Source of the DNA: Microbacterium sp. oral taxon 186 str. F0373
GTDB lineage: Bacteria; Actinomycetota; Actinomycetes; Actinomycetales; Microbacteriaceae
Assembly (NCBI RefSeq): GCF_000411455.1
Contig: NZ_KE150458.1
Span: 310,001 to 374,000, forward strand
Reading direction: 5' to 3'
DNA length: 64,000 nt
Shown: one piece after another, positions 52,809 through 60,925 of the stretch
How positions within the stretch are numbered: the first letter of the stretch is position 1
Layout of the letters: each line of letters starts with the position of its first letter
Made by a program: the position numbers and the translations under genes
The notes under the pieces: generated by a model
Databases searched by the model: none
What the model was told of the DNA's origin: nothing
What the model saw: the letters and a program-made list of their open reading frames with translations, nothing else

Positions 52809-53870
52809 TCAGCGGCCGAGGGCGGCGACGGCTCGCTCGACGTCGTCGTCGTCGTTGAACACGTGGAACGCGACGCGGGCGCGTCCGTTGCGTCCGGATG
52901 CCGTGATGCCGGCCTCCTGAAGGCGAGCGAGGTCGGCGCCGTCGGGGTCGACCCAGGTGACGATCGCCGTGGGTGTCTCGGGGTCGTCGAGTCCGGTCTG
53001 CGAACGGAACGACGCGGCGAGACCCGTGACATGCGCGTGCACCTGGTGCATGCCGACCCGTGCGAATGCGCGCAGCGCGGGCTCGGCGCCGACGAAGGCC
53101 TGCCACGCGGGGGAGACATCGAAGCGGCGAGCGGATGCGGCGAGTTCGGCATCGGCGCCGTAGCACGACGACCACGGGTCCTCCCCGGCGTACCACCCCG
53201 CCTGAACGGGCGTGAGGGAACGGGCATAGTCCGCGCTGAGCGCCATGAAGGCCACCCCGCGCGGGCAGCACAGCCACTTATAGGCGTGGCAGAGCAGGGC
53301 GTCGACGCGCGCGGCGTCGACCGGCATCCATCCGACGGCCTGCGTCGCATCGCACACGACGCGCGCACCGACCGCGCCGGCGGCGTCACAGATGACATCG
53401 AGATCGGCGACGTGGCCGCACGCCGACTGCACGAGCGAGAAGGCGACGAGGTCGATCTCTTCCGAGATCGCGTCGGCCAATCGCGACAGCGGGGCGGTGC
53501 GAATCCGGATGCCGCGACCGGCGTGCACGAAGGGGAGGACCAGCGACGAGAACTCGTGCTCGGGCACGAGCACCGTTGCCTCGGCAGGCAATGCTGCGAT
53601 CAGCAGAGACAGCTGCACCGACGTCTGCGAGCCGATCGCGACGCTCGCGGCATCGACGCCCACCAATGACGCGAATGATGCTCGCGATGCTTCGACCGCG
53701 CGGCTGTACCCGGCGATGTCGGGGTGCCCCTCGAGATCGGCGGTGACGGCGCGACGGGTGGCGCGCATCGGCAGACCCGCCGTGCACGCGGCGAGGTAGC
53801 CCGCGGCCGTGCCGAACTCGGCACGAAGCGCGGTGAGGGGGTCGGCGGGTGCGGCGAGGGCAGTGACCAT
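52809..53870 (-). CDS. Class V aminotransferase/cysteine desulfurase-like PLP protein
   Basis: A 353-residue fold-I PLP enzyme. Key parts are IAGYSRAVEASRASFASLVG, LVPEHEFSSLVLPF, VCDATQAVGWMPVD and the PLP Lys in LLCHAYKWLCCPRGVAFMAL. It is shorter than SufS/NifS and lacks their Cys-containing late loop, so a selenocysteine-lyase/isopenicillin-epimerase-like subgroup is likely. The reaction is unknown. It is divergent from a LysR gene 78 bases away that probably controls it. Confidence 0.85.
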   Translation of the reverse strand: MVTALAAPADPLTALRAEFGTAAGYLAACTAGLPMRATRRAVTADLEGHPDIAGYSRAVEASRASFASLVGVDAASVAIGSQTSVQLSLLIAALPAEATVLVPEHEFSSLVLPFVHAGRGIRIRTAPLSRLADAISEEIDLVAFSLVQSACGHVADLDVICDAAGAVGARVVCDATQAVGWMPVDAARVDALLCHAYKWLCCPRGVAFMALSADYARSLTPVQAGWYAGEDPWSSCYGADAELAASARRFDVSPAWQAFVGAEPALRAFARVGMHQVHAHVTGLAASFRSQTGLDDPETPTAIVTWVDPDGADLARLQEAGITASGRNGRARVAFHVFNDDDDVERAVAALGR

Positions 53871-53948
53871 GCGTCCAGCCTGCCGTCGAGCCATGCATAG
53901 ATCTACGGCAGGTATTGGATGAAAAACATGCCGTGGGATGATGAATGG

Positions 53949-54881
53949 GTGAATGACGCCACCCCGGAGTTCGACGTGCAGAGCCTGCGGACCGTGCGGG
54001 CCATCGCCGACACCGGCTCCATCACAGCCGCTGCGGCCTCCCTGGGATACAGCCAGCCCGCGATCAGTCAGCATCTGCGCCGGTTGGAGGCTCGTCTGGG
54101 TGTCGCGATCGTCGAGAGGGTCGGGCGGGGCGTGCGGCTGACCGAGGCAGGGCGGGTGCTCGCCCGCCACGCGCCGGCCGTCACGCATGCGTTCGACGCG
54201 GTCGCGGAAGAACTCGCCGAGCTGAGGGGATTGCGCACCGGCGTCGTTCGTCTGGTCGCCTTCCCTTCGGCATCGCCCGTGCTGGTGCCGCGGTTGCTCG
54301 CTTCGCTTGCGGCATCCCACCCTGGTCTCACGCTCACCTATGTCGAGGCGGAGCCCCCGGAGGCGGTGGAGGCGATTCGCGAGGATCGTGCCGACATCGC
54401 GCTGACGTTCAGCTACCCCGGGGACCGCGACGATCCGCATGGGTCGAGCGCGCGCGGACTGATGGTGCGCAGTGCCGGGCGTGACGATCTGCTGCTCGTC
54501 CTGCCGGCAGGTCACTCCGGCGTCGAGAGCGTCTCCGAGCTGGCTGAGCAGACGTGGATCGCGGGGTGTCCGCGCTGTCGCGGGCACCTCTTGGAGTTGT
54601 GCGATCGAGCGGGGTTCGATCCGCGCATCGGGTTCGAGACCGACAACGCCGTCGCCGTCGAAGGCCTCGTCGCGCAAGGCCTCGGTGTGGCGACGCTTCC
54701 GCGTATGGCGGTGGACTCTTTCCCGACCCTGCCCGGTGTGCAGACGTCGCCGCTCCCGTCGGCGGAGGCGCGCGGCCTGCACATCGTCACGGCGCGCGAC
54801 GCCGAGCGCGTACCGTCGGTCAGCACGGTTCTCGCTGTGCTGGGTCGCGAACTGGCAGCGGTCGCGGGCGCACGCTCGTGA
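53949..54881 (+). CDS. LysR-family transcriptional regulator
   Basis: A 310-residue LysR protein. The helix-turn-helix is ITAAAASLGYSQPAISQHLRRLE near residue 22, and the effector domain follows (VVRLVAFPSASPVLVPRLLA, GLGVATLPRMAVDSFP). GTG 53949 gives the usual short N-terminus before FDVQSLRT. ATG 53919 is in frame and also possible. It is divergent from the PLP enzyme, the standard LysR layout. Confidence 0.88.
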   Translation: MNDATPEFDVQSLRTVRAIADTGSITAAAASLGYSQPAISQHLRRLEARLGVAIVERVGRGVRLTEAGRVLARHAPAVTHAFDAVAEELAELRGLRTGVVRLVAFPSASPVLVPRLLASLAASHPGLTLTYVEAEPPEAVEAIREDRADIALTFSYPGDRDDPHGSSARGLMVRSAGRDDLLLVLPAGHSGVESVSELAEQTWIAGCPRCRGHLLELCDRAGFDPRIGFETDNAVAVEGLVAQGLGVATLPRMAVDSFPTLPGVQTSPLPSAEARGLHIVTARDAERVPSVSTVLAVLGRELAAVAGARS

Positions 54882-54977
54882 TGCGGGCCCGGGACGTGAC
54901 GTCTTGTGGCACCGCGCGGTCGTCGTCACCCGACGGTGACCACAGGGTCACGTCGCCCGCGGCCTAGACTGGGATGG

Positions 54978-56492
54978 ATGTCTGCCGCGATCCATCCCCG
55001 AACCACCACCGCCACCGGAACCGACGTCCGTGTGCGGTTCTGCCCTTCGCCGACGGGTCTGCCGCACGTCGGCATGGTCCGCACCGCGCTCTACAACTGG
55101 GCCTACGCGCGGCACACCGGCGGCAAGCTGATCTTCCGTGTCGAAGACACCGACGCCGCCCGTGACAGCGAAGAGAGCTACCGGCAGCTCGTCGACGCGC
55201 TCACCTGGTTGAAGATCGACTGGGACGAGGGTGTCGAGAAGGGCGGCCCGCACGAGCCGTACCGCCAGTCGCAGCGCCGCGAGATCTACGCCGGAGTTCT
55301 CGAGACGCTGATCGCCTCAGGCGCCGTCTATGAGTCCTACTCGACGGCGGAGGAGATCGACGCCCGCAACGAGGCCGCCGGTCGTGCCAAGCAGCTCGGT
55401 TACGACAACTTCGACCGTGAGCTCACCGAGGAGCAGAAGGCCGCCTTCCGCGCCGAGGGGCGCGAGCCCGCGTGGCGTCTGCGTGTGCCCGACGAAGACC
55501 TCACCTACGTCGACCTGATCCGCGGCGAGGTCACCTTCCCGGCCGGCTCCTTCCCCGACTTCGTCGTCGTCCGCGCCGGCGGCCAGGCGCTCTATACCTT
55601 CACGAACCCGGTCGACGACGCACTCATGGGCATCACCCACGTGATCCGCGGCGAAGACCTCATGCCCTCCACCGCGCGTCAGCTCGCGCTCTACGGGGCG
55701 CTCATCGACGCCGGCGTCACCGATTTCATGCCCCGATTCGGTCACATGCCCCTGGTCCTCGGCGAGACGGGCAACAAGAAGCTCTCCAAGCGCGACCCGC
55801 AGGCCGACCTGTTCCTGCACCGTGAACGCGGCTTCATCCACGAGGGCCTGCTGAACTACCTCGCGCTGCTCGGCTGGTCGATCGCGGCGGATCGCGATGT
55901 GTTCTCCCTCGACGAGTTCGTCGCCGCGTTCGACATCGTCGACGTGAACCCCAATCCCGCCCGCTTCGACCAGAAGAAGGCCGAGTCGATCAACGGCGAC
56001 CATATCCGCATGCTGGATGCCGAGGACTTCGCCGACCGCCTCGTGCCGTATCTTCACGCCGCCGGCCTGATCGAGAACCCCCCGACGGCGGCCCAGCAGA
56101 CCACCCTCGACGTCGCTGCACCTCTCGTGCAGGAGCGTATGCAGCTGCTCGGCGAGGCTCCGGGGCTGCTGGGCTTCCTGTTCCGCGATGACATCGCCTA
56201 CGAGGACGATGCGCTGAAGGGGCTGCCGGCCAATGCGGGGGAGGTGCTCGTGGCATCCGTTGGAGCACTCGAGCTGGTGCCCGAGCACGACTTCACCGCC
56301 GCTGCGGTGCAGGACGCGCTGTCGGAGGCACTGATCGACGGTCTCGGGCTGAAGCCGCGGATCGCCTACGGCCCCCTCCGGGTCGCTGTCAGTGGACGAC
56401 GGGTGTCCCCGCCCCTGTTCGAGTCGATGGAGCTGCTGGGCAAGGCGGAGTCGGTGCGCCGCCTCGGCGCGCTGGTTCAGCACCTCGGCTGA
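54978..56492 (+). CDS. gltX: Glutamyl-tRNA synthetase
   Basis: A 504-residue class I synthetase charging tRNA-Glu. It has a HIGH-type [21 protein letters not shown] (given in part), [21 protein letters not shown]-like [17 protein letters not shown] with the KLSKR motif, and a C-terminal anticodon-binding domain. In actinobacteria this enzyme may also charge tRNA-Gln for amidation. ATG 54978 is seven bases after TAGACT, a leaderless start. Confidence 0.96.
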   Translation: MSAAIHPRTTTATGTDVRVRFCPSPTGLPHVGMVRTALYNWAYARHTGGKLIFRVEDTDAARDSEESYRQLVDALTWLKIDWDEGVEKGGPHEPYRQSQRREIYAGVLETLIASGAVYESYSTAEEIDARNEAAGRAKQLGYDNFDRELTEEQKAAFRAEGREPAWRLRVPDEDLTYVDLIRGEVTFPAGSFPDFVVVRAGGQALYTFTNPVDDALMGITHVIRGEDLMPSTARQLALYGALIDAGVTDFMPRFGHMPLVLGETGNKKLSKRDPQADLFLHRERGFIHEGLLNYLALLGWSIAADRDVFSLDEFVAAFDIVDVNPNPARFDQKKAESINGDHIRMLDAEDFADRLVPYLHAAGLIENPPTAAQQTTLDVAAPLVQERMQLLGEAPGLLGFLFRDDIAYEDDALKGLPANAGEVLVASVGALELVPEHDFTAAAVQDALSEALIDGLGLKPRIAYGPLRVAVSGRRVSPPLFESMELLGKAESVRRLGALVQHLG

Positions 56493-56510
56493 GCCGGGAG
56501 CCGCGGCGCA

Positions 56511-58613
56511 TCAGGCGCCGCAGGAGTAGAGGCCCGAAATCGGGGCGTCCATGACTTCGGTGCAGTTCGCCACGACCCACGTGCGGATCTGACCGGCCGC
56601 GGTGCTCGCGCTGTCGGTGCCGCCGAGCCCGCCCGACGGCCCTCCGCTGCCTCTGAATCCGCCAAAGCCACCGCCGTTGCCGGCGATCACGTATCGCAGT
56701 TGCCCGTCGGCTACGAGCGTCTGGAACGTCGCGAGCGTGGGGGCAGGATCGCGCTCGTCGAAGCCGCCGATGGGGAGGAACGAGCCACCGTCCGAGGCGA
56801 GGATCAGCGACGCCGCGCTCTGCGCCCCGAAGGTCGCCGCCAGGTACGCGGTGCCCTGCTGGTGCTCCTTCAACCAGGCGACGGTGCCGACGGCAGGCGT
56901 TTGCGCCCCGCTCGGCGAACCCGAGAAGCCGACGGAGCCCCGGGTGAGCGCACCGCCGCCGTTCGCGCGCCCGCGCGTGCCGGCGTCGGAGGGTCCGCTC
57001 TCGCCGTTAGATCGAGAGAACCCGTCGCCACGGTGGCCCGCGCCGAACGGCGCCGAGCCGCCGCCGGTGCCGGACACGCCGGGCCCGCCGGTGCCCGCCG
57101 ATCCCGGGGCGCCGCCATGCGCACCGGCTCCGAAGCCCCCGGCGCCGCCGATACCGGACACGCTGGCCACGCCCGCGGCCGTCGGGTTGGTCGAGTTGGG
57201 TGACCACATCGTCACGACGGCCCAGCTCGCCGGCGTCAGCAGCAGGGCGATCACGCCGATCACGGCGGTCAGTCGCCGTGCGTGTGCGCGGCGGTGATCC
57301 ATGACGACGGCGATGACGGCGGCGACCGCGATGAGAGCCTGTACCACCGCGACCGGCAGCGAGAACGCGGCGCCCGGATTCGATGCGACGCTCAGGCTGA
57401 TGATCAGCGCCGTCGTCGCCGCCACTGCCGGCAGCGCGATCTGCGCCCACAAGACGCGACGTCGCCGGGCCTTGGCGAACGCGGCGCCGATCAGCAGCGC
57501 CATGGGGACGGCCATCGACGCCGTGTAGAACTGGTGCATGCCGGCGACAAGCGAGAACATCGCGGCGAACGTGACGAACCACACGGCTGCGAACACCAGC
57601 AGTGGCAGGCGCACGCGCAGTGCGACGAGGATCACGATCGCGAGGACCGCGGTTGGGATCATCCAGCCGATCTGATCGGCGAGTGAGCTGTTCAGCAGTC
57701 GGACGGCCGACGGGTTCCCCGAGAACGGGGGAGTGAACGAGCGGTACGCCGTGGTGTCGGCGGTCGTGTCGCCGAACCTGCCGAGTCCGTTGTAGCCGAA
57801 GACCATCTCCCACGGGTTGTTCGTCAGCGTGCTGCCGACATAAGGACGGTCGGATGCCGGCACAAGCGAGACGGCGATGATCCAGCTCAGTGAGAGCACC
57901 AGACTGAGCGTTCCGGACACGGCGAGGTGCCACACGCGGCGCCACCACTGCTGCCGCGTGCACAGGTAGGCAGCGGCGAGCGCGGGCCAGACGGCCCATG
58001 CCTCGAGCATGTAGGTCTGGAATCCGGCCGCGATGAACACGCCCGCAAGCATCAGCCATCCGAAGCTGGCCCGGCGCAGCGCATGCGTCGCCGCCCACGC
58101 CGTCAGAGCGAGCGCGAGCACGAAGAACGTCTCCGGCTGGTTGGAGCGCGCCACCGCGACCAGGATGGGAGTCGTGGCGACGACGGCCCCGGCGACCAGA
58201 CCGGCGGTCACCCCCGCCCAGCGCCGAGCGGTGATCGCAGTGACCACGGCGGCAGTGGCGGCGGCCAGCGCGTTGGGGATGATGACCGCGGCAGGAGAGA
58301 AGCCGAAGATGCGGACGATGAGCGCGGGGATCCAGAACGATCCGGGGATCTTGTCGAGAGTGAGGGTGCCGGCGGGGTCGAAAGAGCCGAAGAAGAAGTT
58401 CGGCCAGCTCCGGCTCATCGACAGTGCGATGGACGCGTAGTAATCCGACATCGAGCCGCCGACGCCCCAGGTCGTCAGCACGGCCGCGAACACGCCCAGG
58501 GTGAGGAGCGACCAGTGCCAGGGCGTGCCGAACCGTCGCCGGGCTGTCGCCTGGGCGCGGACGGACGGGAGCGGAGCGGCGGAAGAAGCGGGGAGCGCGG
58601 TCACAACGGTCAC
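56511..58613 (-). CDS. GT39/ArnT-like membrane glycosyltransferase with glycine-rich C-terminal domain
   Basis: A 700-residue membrane protein. After a cytoplasmic start it has about 12 helices. The first outside loop WGVGGSMSDYYASIALSMSR resembles the catalytic acidic loop of lipid-sugar-using GT39/GT83 enzymes, and ARSNQPETFFVLALALTAWA is typical. Residues 480-570 are Gly/Ser-rich. The last 120 residues (AYLAATFGAQSAASLILASD, GGGFGGFRGSGG) resemble the outside domain of YkcA/B-type putative mannosyltransferases. It probably transfers a sugar from a polyprenyl carrier to a cell-surface acceptor. Confidence 0.85.
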   Translation of the reverse strand: MTVVTALPASSAAPLPSVRAQATARRRFGTPWHWSLLTLGVFAAVLTTWGVGGSMSDYYASIALSMSRSWPNFFFGSFDPAGTLTLDKIPGSFWIPALIVRIFGFSPAAVIIPNALAAATAAVVTAITARRWAGVTAGLVAGAVVATTPILVAVARSNQPETFFVLALALTAWAATHALRRASFGWLMLAGVFIAAGFQTYMLEAWAVWPALAAAYLCTRQQWWRRVWHLAVSGTLSLVLSLSWIIAVSLVPASDRPYVGSTLTNNPWEMVFGYNGLGRFGDTTADTTAYRSFTPPFSGNPSAVRLLNSSLADQIGWMIPTAVLAIVILVALRVRLPLLVFAAVWFVTFAAMFSLVAGMHQFYTASMAVPMALLIGAAFAKARRRRVLWAQIALPAVAATTALIISLSVASNPGAAFSLPVAVVQALIAVAAVIAVVMDHRRAHARRLTAVIGVIALLLTPASWAVVTMWSPNSTNPTAAGVASVSGIGGAGGFGAGAHGGAPGSAGTGGPGVSGTGGGSAPFGAGHRGDGFSRSNGESGPSDAGTRGRANGGGALTRGSVGFSGSPSGAQTPAVGTVAWLKEHQQGTAYLAATFGAQSAASLILASDGGSFLPIGGFDERDPAPTLATFQTLVADGQLRYVIAGNGGGFGGFRGSGGPSGGLGGTDSASTAAGQIRTWVVANCTEVMDAPISGLYSCGA

Positions 58614-58677
58614 GGTAGGACCGCTTCACCTGCGGCGTCGTTGTGCCAGCTATGAGACTGCCCGGACGGCACTCGGT

Positions 58678-58706
58678 TTGGACTCGGTCGCGGCGTGGGC
58701 TAAGCT
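58678..58706 (+). promoter_or_regulatory. Promoter of tRNA-Gln
   Basis: TTGGAC, a 17-base spacer and TAAGCT lie 33 bases before the tRNA, a good sigma-70 match. Confidence 0.65.
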
Positions 58707-58738
58707 AGACCCTCGGTACGACTTCGGTCGTCACCCCC

Positions 58739-58810
58739 TGGGGTATGGTGTAATTGGCAACACGGCTGATTCTGGTTCAGTTGTTCTTGGTTCGAGTCCA
58801 GGTACCCCAG
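58739..58810 (+). tRNA. tRNA-Gln (CTG anticodon)
   Basis: A 72-base cloverleaf: acceptor TGGGGTA with TACCCCA, discriminator G, D-arm, anticodon arm CTGA-TTCTGGT-TCAG giving anticodon CTG, T-arm CTTGG-TTCGAGT-CCAGG. The U1 start and G73 are typical for tRNA-Gln. CCA is not encoded. The gene is complete. An excisionase and integrase follow, so the 3' end is the likely attachment site of the second element. Confidence 0.93.
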
Positions 58811-58883
58811 CAACGAATCGCTAGAGTTCTCTAGGAAGTCCGGCTCCCTCCTCACTCCGTCGAGTGGCACGATCTGGCGTCTG

Positions 58884-58915
58884 GTGACCAGATTCGTGAC
58901 CAGAACCCCCCCCCC
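58884..58915. repeat. 12-base-period direct repeats and C-run near the attachment site
   Basis: GTGACCAGA occurs at 58884 and 58896. The first copy overlaps an ATCTGG/CCAGAT inverted repeat (58872-58893), and a run of ten C follows at 58906. Placed between tRNA-Gln and xis/int, these could be arm-type binding sites for the integrase or Xis. Confidence 0.45.
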
Positions 58916-59002
58916 GGGGCGCTTTTCGTGGTCCTCTCTGCCGATGAGGTACGCACTCGTCCCCGATGGTTCGCGTGGGTACGCGCTACGCACCTGTCTG
59001 GC

Positions 59003-59203
59003 ATGGAAGCTCATGTACGCATCGAGGTCGAGCCCGCGTTCCTGACTCAGGCCGAGGTCGCCGTGCTGCTGGGCGTGCCCGAGCGCACGCTCGAAGGCTG
59101 GCGACTCACGAAGTCCGGGCCGCCGTGGCTGAAGCTCGGCCGGCACGTCAAGTACGACCGCGACGACGTGCTCGCCTGGGCGCGTGAGCAGCGTCATGGC
59201 TAG
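59003..59203 (+). CDS. Excisionase-like helix-turn-helix protein
   Basis: A 66-residue MerR/AlpA-type DNA-binding protein: FLTQAEVAVLLGVPERTLEGWR, then GPPWLKLGRHVKYDRDDVLAWA. This is the typical small Xis that precedes integrases in actinobacterial elements. ATG 59003 is chosen because upstream residues add no fold. It overlaps the integrase by eight bases. It probably directs excision and may regulate int. Confidence 0.88.
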   Translation: MEAHVRIEVEPAFLTQAEVAVLLGVPERTLEGWRLTKSGPPWLKLGRHVKYDRDDVLAWAREQRHG

Positions 59204-60401
59204 GCCGAAGATCGCCGCAGGCGAGCTCGGCCTGGTGCAGGTGAGACAGCTCACGAACGGCAAATGGCGGGCACGCGCCCGGATGCGCAACGACTCCGGC
59301 GAGCTGGTGCAACTCCGCGCCGAAGGCGCTACCGAGGATGCAGCCCGCGAAGAACTGCTTTCACGAGCGAAGACGATGACGACGCACACGAAGGCCATCG
59401 TCACCGCCGGATCGACCATCGCGGAGGCGGCCGAGGCATGGCTGCCGACGGTGAAGGTGCGCGCCGAGAATGGCACACTGTCGTGGTCGACATACGAGAA
59501 CTACGAGACCACCGTCCGTCTCACCCTCGTCCCCGTCTGCGGTGGCGTCACGCTGGAGGCACTCACGGTCGGCCGCTGCGACCGGATCATCCAGAACCTC
59601 CTCGCCGACCGGGGCGTATCCGCAGCGCGGAAGGCCCGCTCGGTGCTCTCGCTCATCTGTGGGTTCGCCGTGCGCGACGACGCGATCCCGACGAACCCGG
59701 TACGCGACGTCACCCGACTGCCGACACCGGAGAAGAAGACCGCGATGCTTACCCCGCAGCAGATCGAGGCGATCCGCGATCTTATGACCCGCTGGCGCGA
59801 GACGGAGGGCATGGGGCCACGCCCGAACTGGCGGGCGCTCGTGGACGGCATGGACATCATGCTCGGCACATCCGCGCGTGTTGGCGAGTGCATCGGGCTC
59901 CGACGCTGCGACGTCGACATGACGACGGCTCCGCCGACGATACTGATCGACGGCACGATCATCCAAAACAAGGTGCAGGGCATCCAGCGCAAGAACGCCC
60001 CAAAGCGCACCCGTCAGCGCCGCCGCGTCGCGCTCCCCGCCCTTGCAGCCGACGCCGTGCGCCGCCGACTTGCGCGCGCGGAGCGCCGGCCAGAGGCGCT
60101 GCTGTTCCCGACGAAGACCGGAAAGCCGATGAGCGTGTCCAACTACGAACGGCTGCTCCGCTCGTTCATCGACGACAACCGCGACGACCTGGTGCGCCTC
60201 GGGGTGGAGGTCGATGAGTACTCGACGCACATCTATCGCCGCACCACCGCCACCCTCGTAGAGCGTGCCGCGGGGATCACGATCGCGTCTCGCTTGCTCG
60301 GGCACGCGAACGAGATGATCACCCGCAACAGCTATATCGTCACCGCGGAGCAAGTCGATGTCGTGACTGCCGACATCCTCGATGCGATCCTGGGGGAGTG
60401 A
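59196..60401 (+). CDS. Tyrosine-type site-specific integrase
   Basis: A 401-residue phage-type integrase. An N-terminal SAM-like domain (AEAWLPTVKVRAENGTLSWS) precedes the catalytic domain. The first catalytic Arg is in GTSARVGECIGL (Arg228), then HIYRRT (His345, Arg348), LGHAN and the Tyr nucleophile in ITRNSYIV. ATG 59196 overlaps xis. It most likely integrates the element at the neighbouring tRNA-Gln gene. Confidence 0.94.
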   Translation: MARPKIAAGELGLVQVRQLTNGKWRARARMRNDSGELVQLRAEGATEDAAREELLSRAKTMTTHTKAIVTAGSTIAEAAEAWLPTVKVRAENGTLSWSTYENYETTVRLTLVPVCGGVTLEALTVGRCDRIIQNLLADRGVSAARKARSVLSLICGFAVRDDAIPTNPVRDVTRLPTPEKKTAMLTPQQIEAIRDLMTRWRETEGMGPRPNWRALVDGMDIMLGTSARVGECIGLRRCDVDMTTAPPTILIDGTIIQNKVQGIQRKNAPKRTRQRRRVALPALAADAVRRRLARAERRPEALLFPTKTGKPMSVSNYERLLRSFIDDNRDDLVRLGVEVDEYSTHIYRRTTATLVERAAGITIASRLLGHANEMITRNSYIVTAEQVDVVTADILDAILGE

Positions 60402-60510
60402 TCGAAGTAACGGCATAAAGCACACATCTAGTGCTCAAAGCGAATCGGAGCTACTATATGTGCTGTGCTACCGGGTGGTGCCAGGGTGCCATCTTCCTAG
60501 AAGACGCTCC

Positions 60511-60593
60511 GGTGGTGCCGATTCGGCGCCACCGTGGTTCACTTGTAACCGACCTTTTCCCAGGTCGCACGGTCCCGCCGAATCGGCGGCACC
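60511..60593. repeat. Paired palindromes upstream of the relaxase, candidate oriT or control region
   Basis: Two 23-base near-palindromes begin GGTGGTGCCGATTCGGCGCC (60511-60533) and GGTCCCGCCGAATCGGCGGC (60571-60593), starting 60 bases apart. The second, read on the other strand, matches the first at 19 of 23 positions. A third, weaker GGCGGTG/CACCACCGC stem follows near 60,625-60,650. The 524-base gap 60,402-60,925 has no convincing gene. Its place just before a relaxase gene suggests a transfer origin or a regulator site. Confidence 0.5.
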
Positions 60594-60925
60594 GTCAAGA
60601 GCGCGGATTTACCCAAGGCCATGCGGCGGTGCCACGGTCGCACCACCGCTACGGTTCATCCCAGAACACGAAAGCACTCCGGGCACGGTGCTGCCACAGT
60701 GGCGAAACCGTAGGCACCTCTATGAGCCGCTCGTCACGATCGCGAGATCCTCGCGATCACTCGACTCATCTTCCTGAGGAGCCATCTCGCAACACGCAAT
60801 CCCCGCAATGCCGACCTCTGGCCACATGAAGTAGCTCGTCCTGCTCCACATCATTCATGGACGTATGCCACCGCTGGTGGGGCGTGCGCACCTTTCTCAT
60901 GAGATGACTCGTGAGGAGGCCCGAG

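Noticed and set aside
60382..60829. Short open frames of 131 and 132 codons before the relaxase
   Set aside because: Composition is unlike neighbouring proteins and they run through the palindromes. No start signal is seen.
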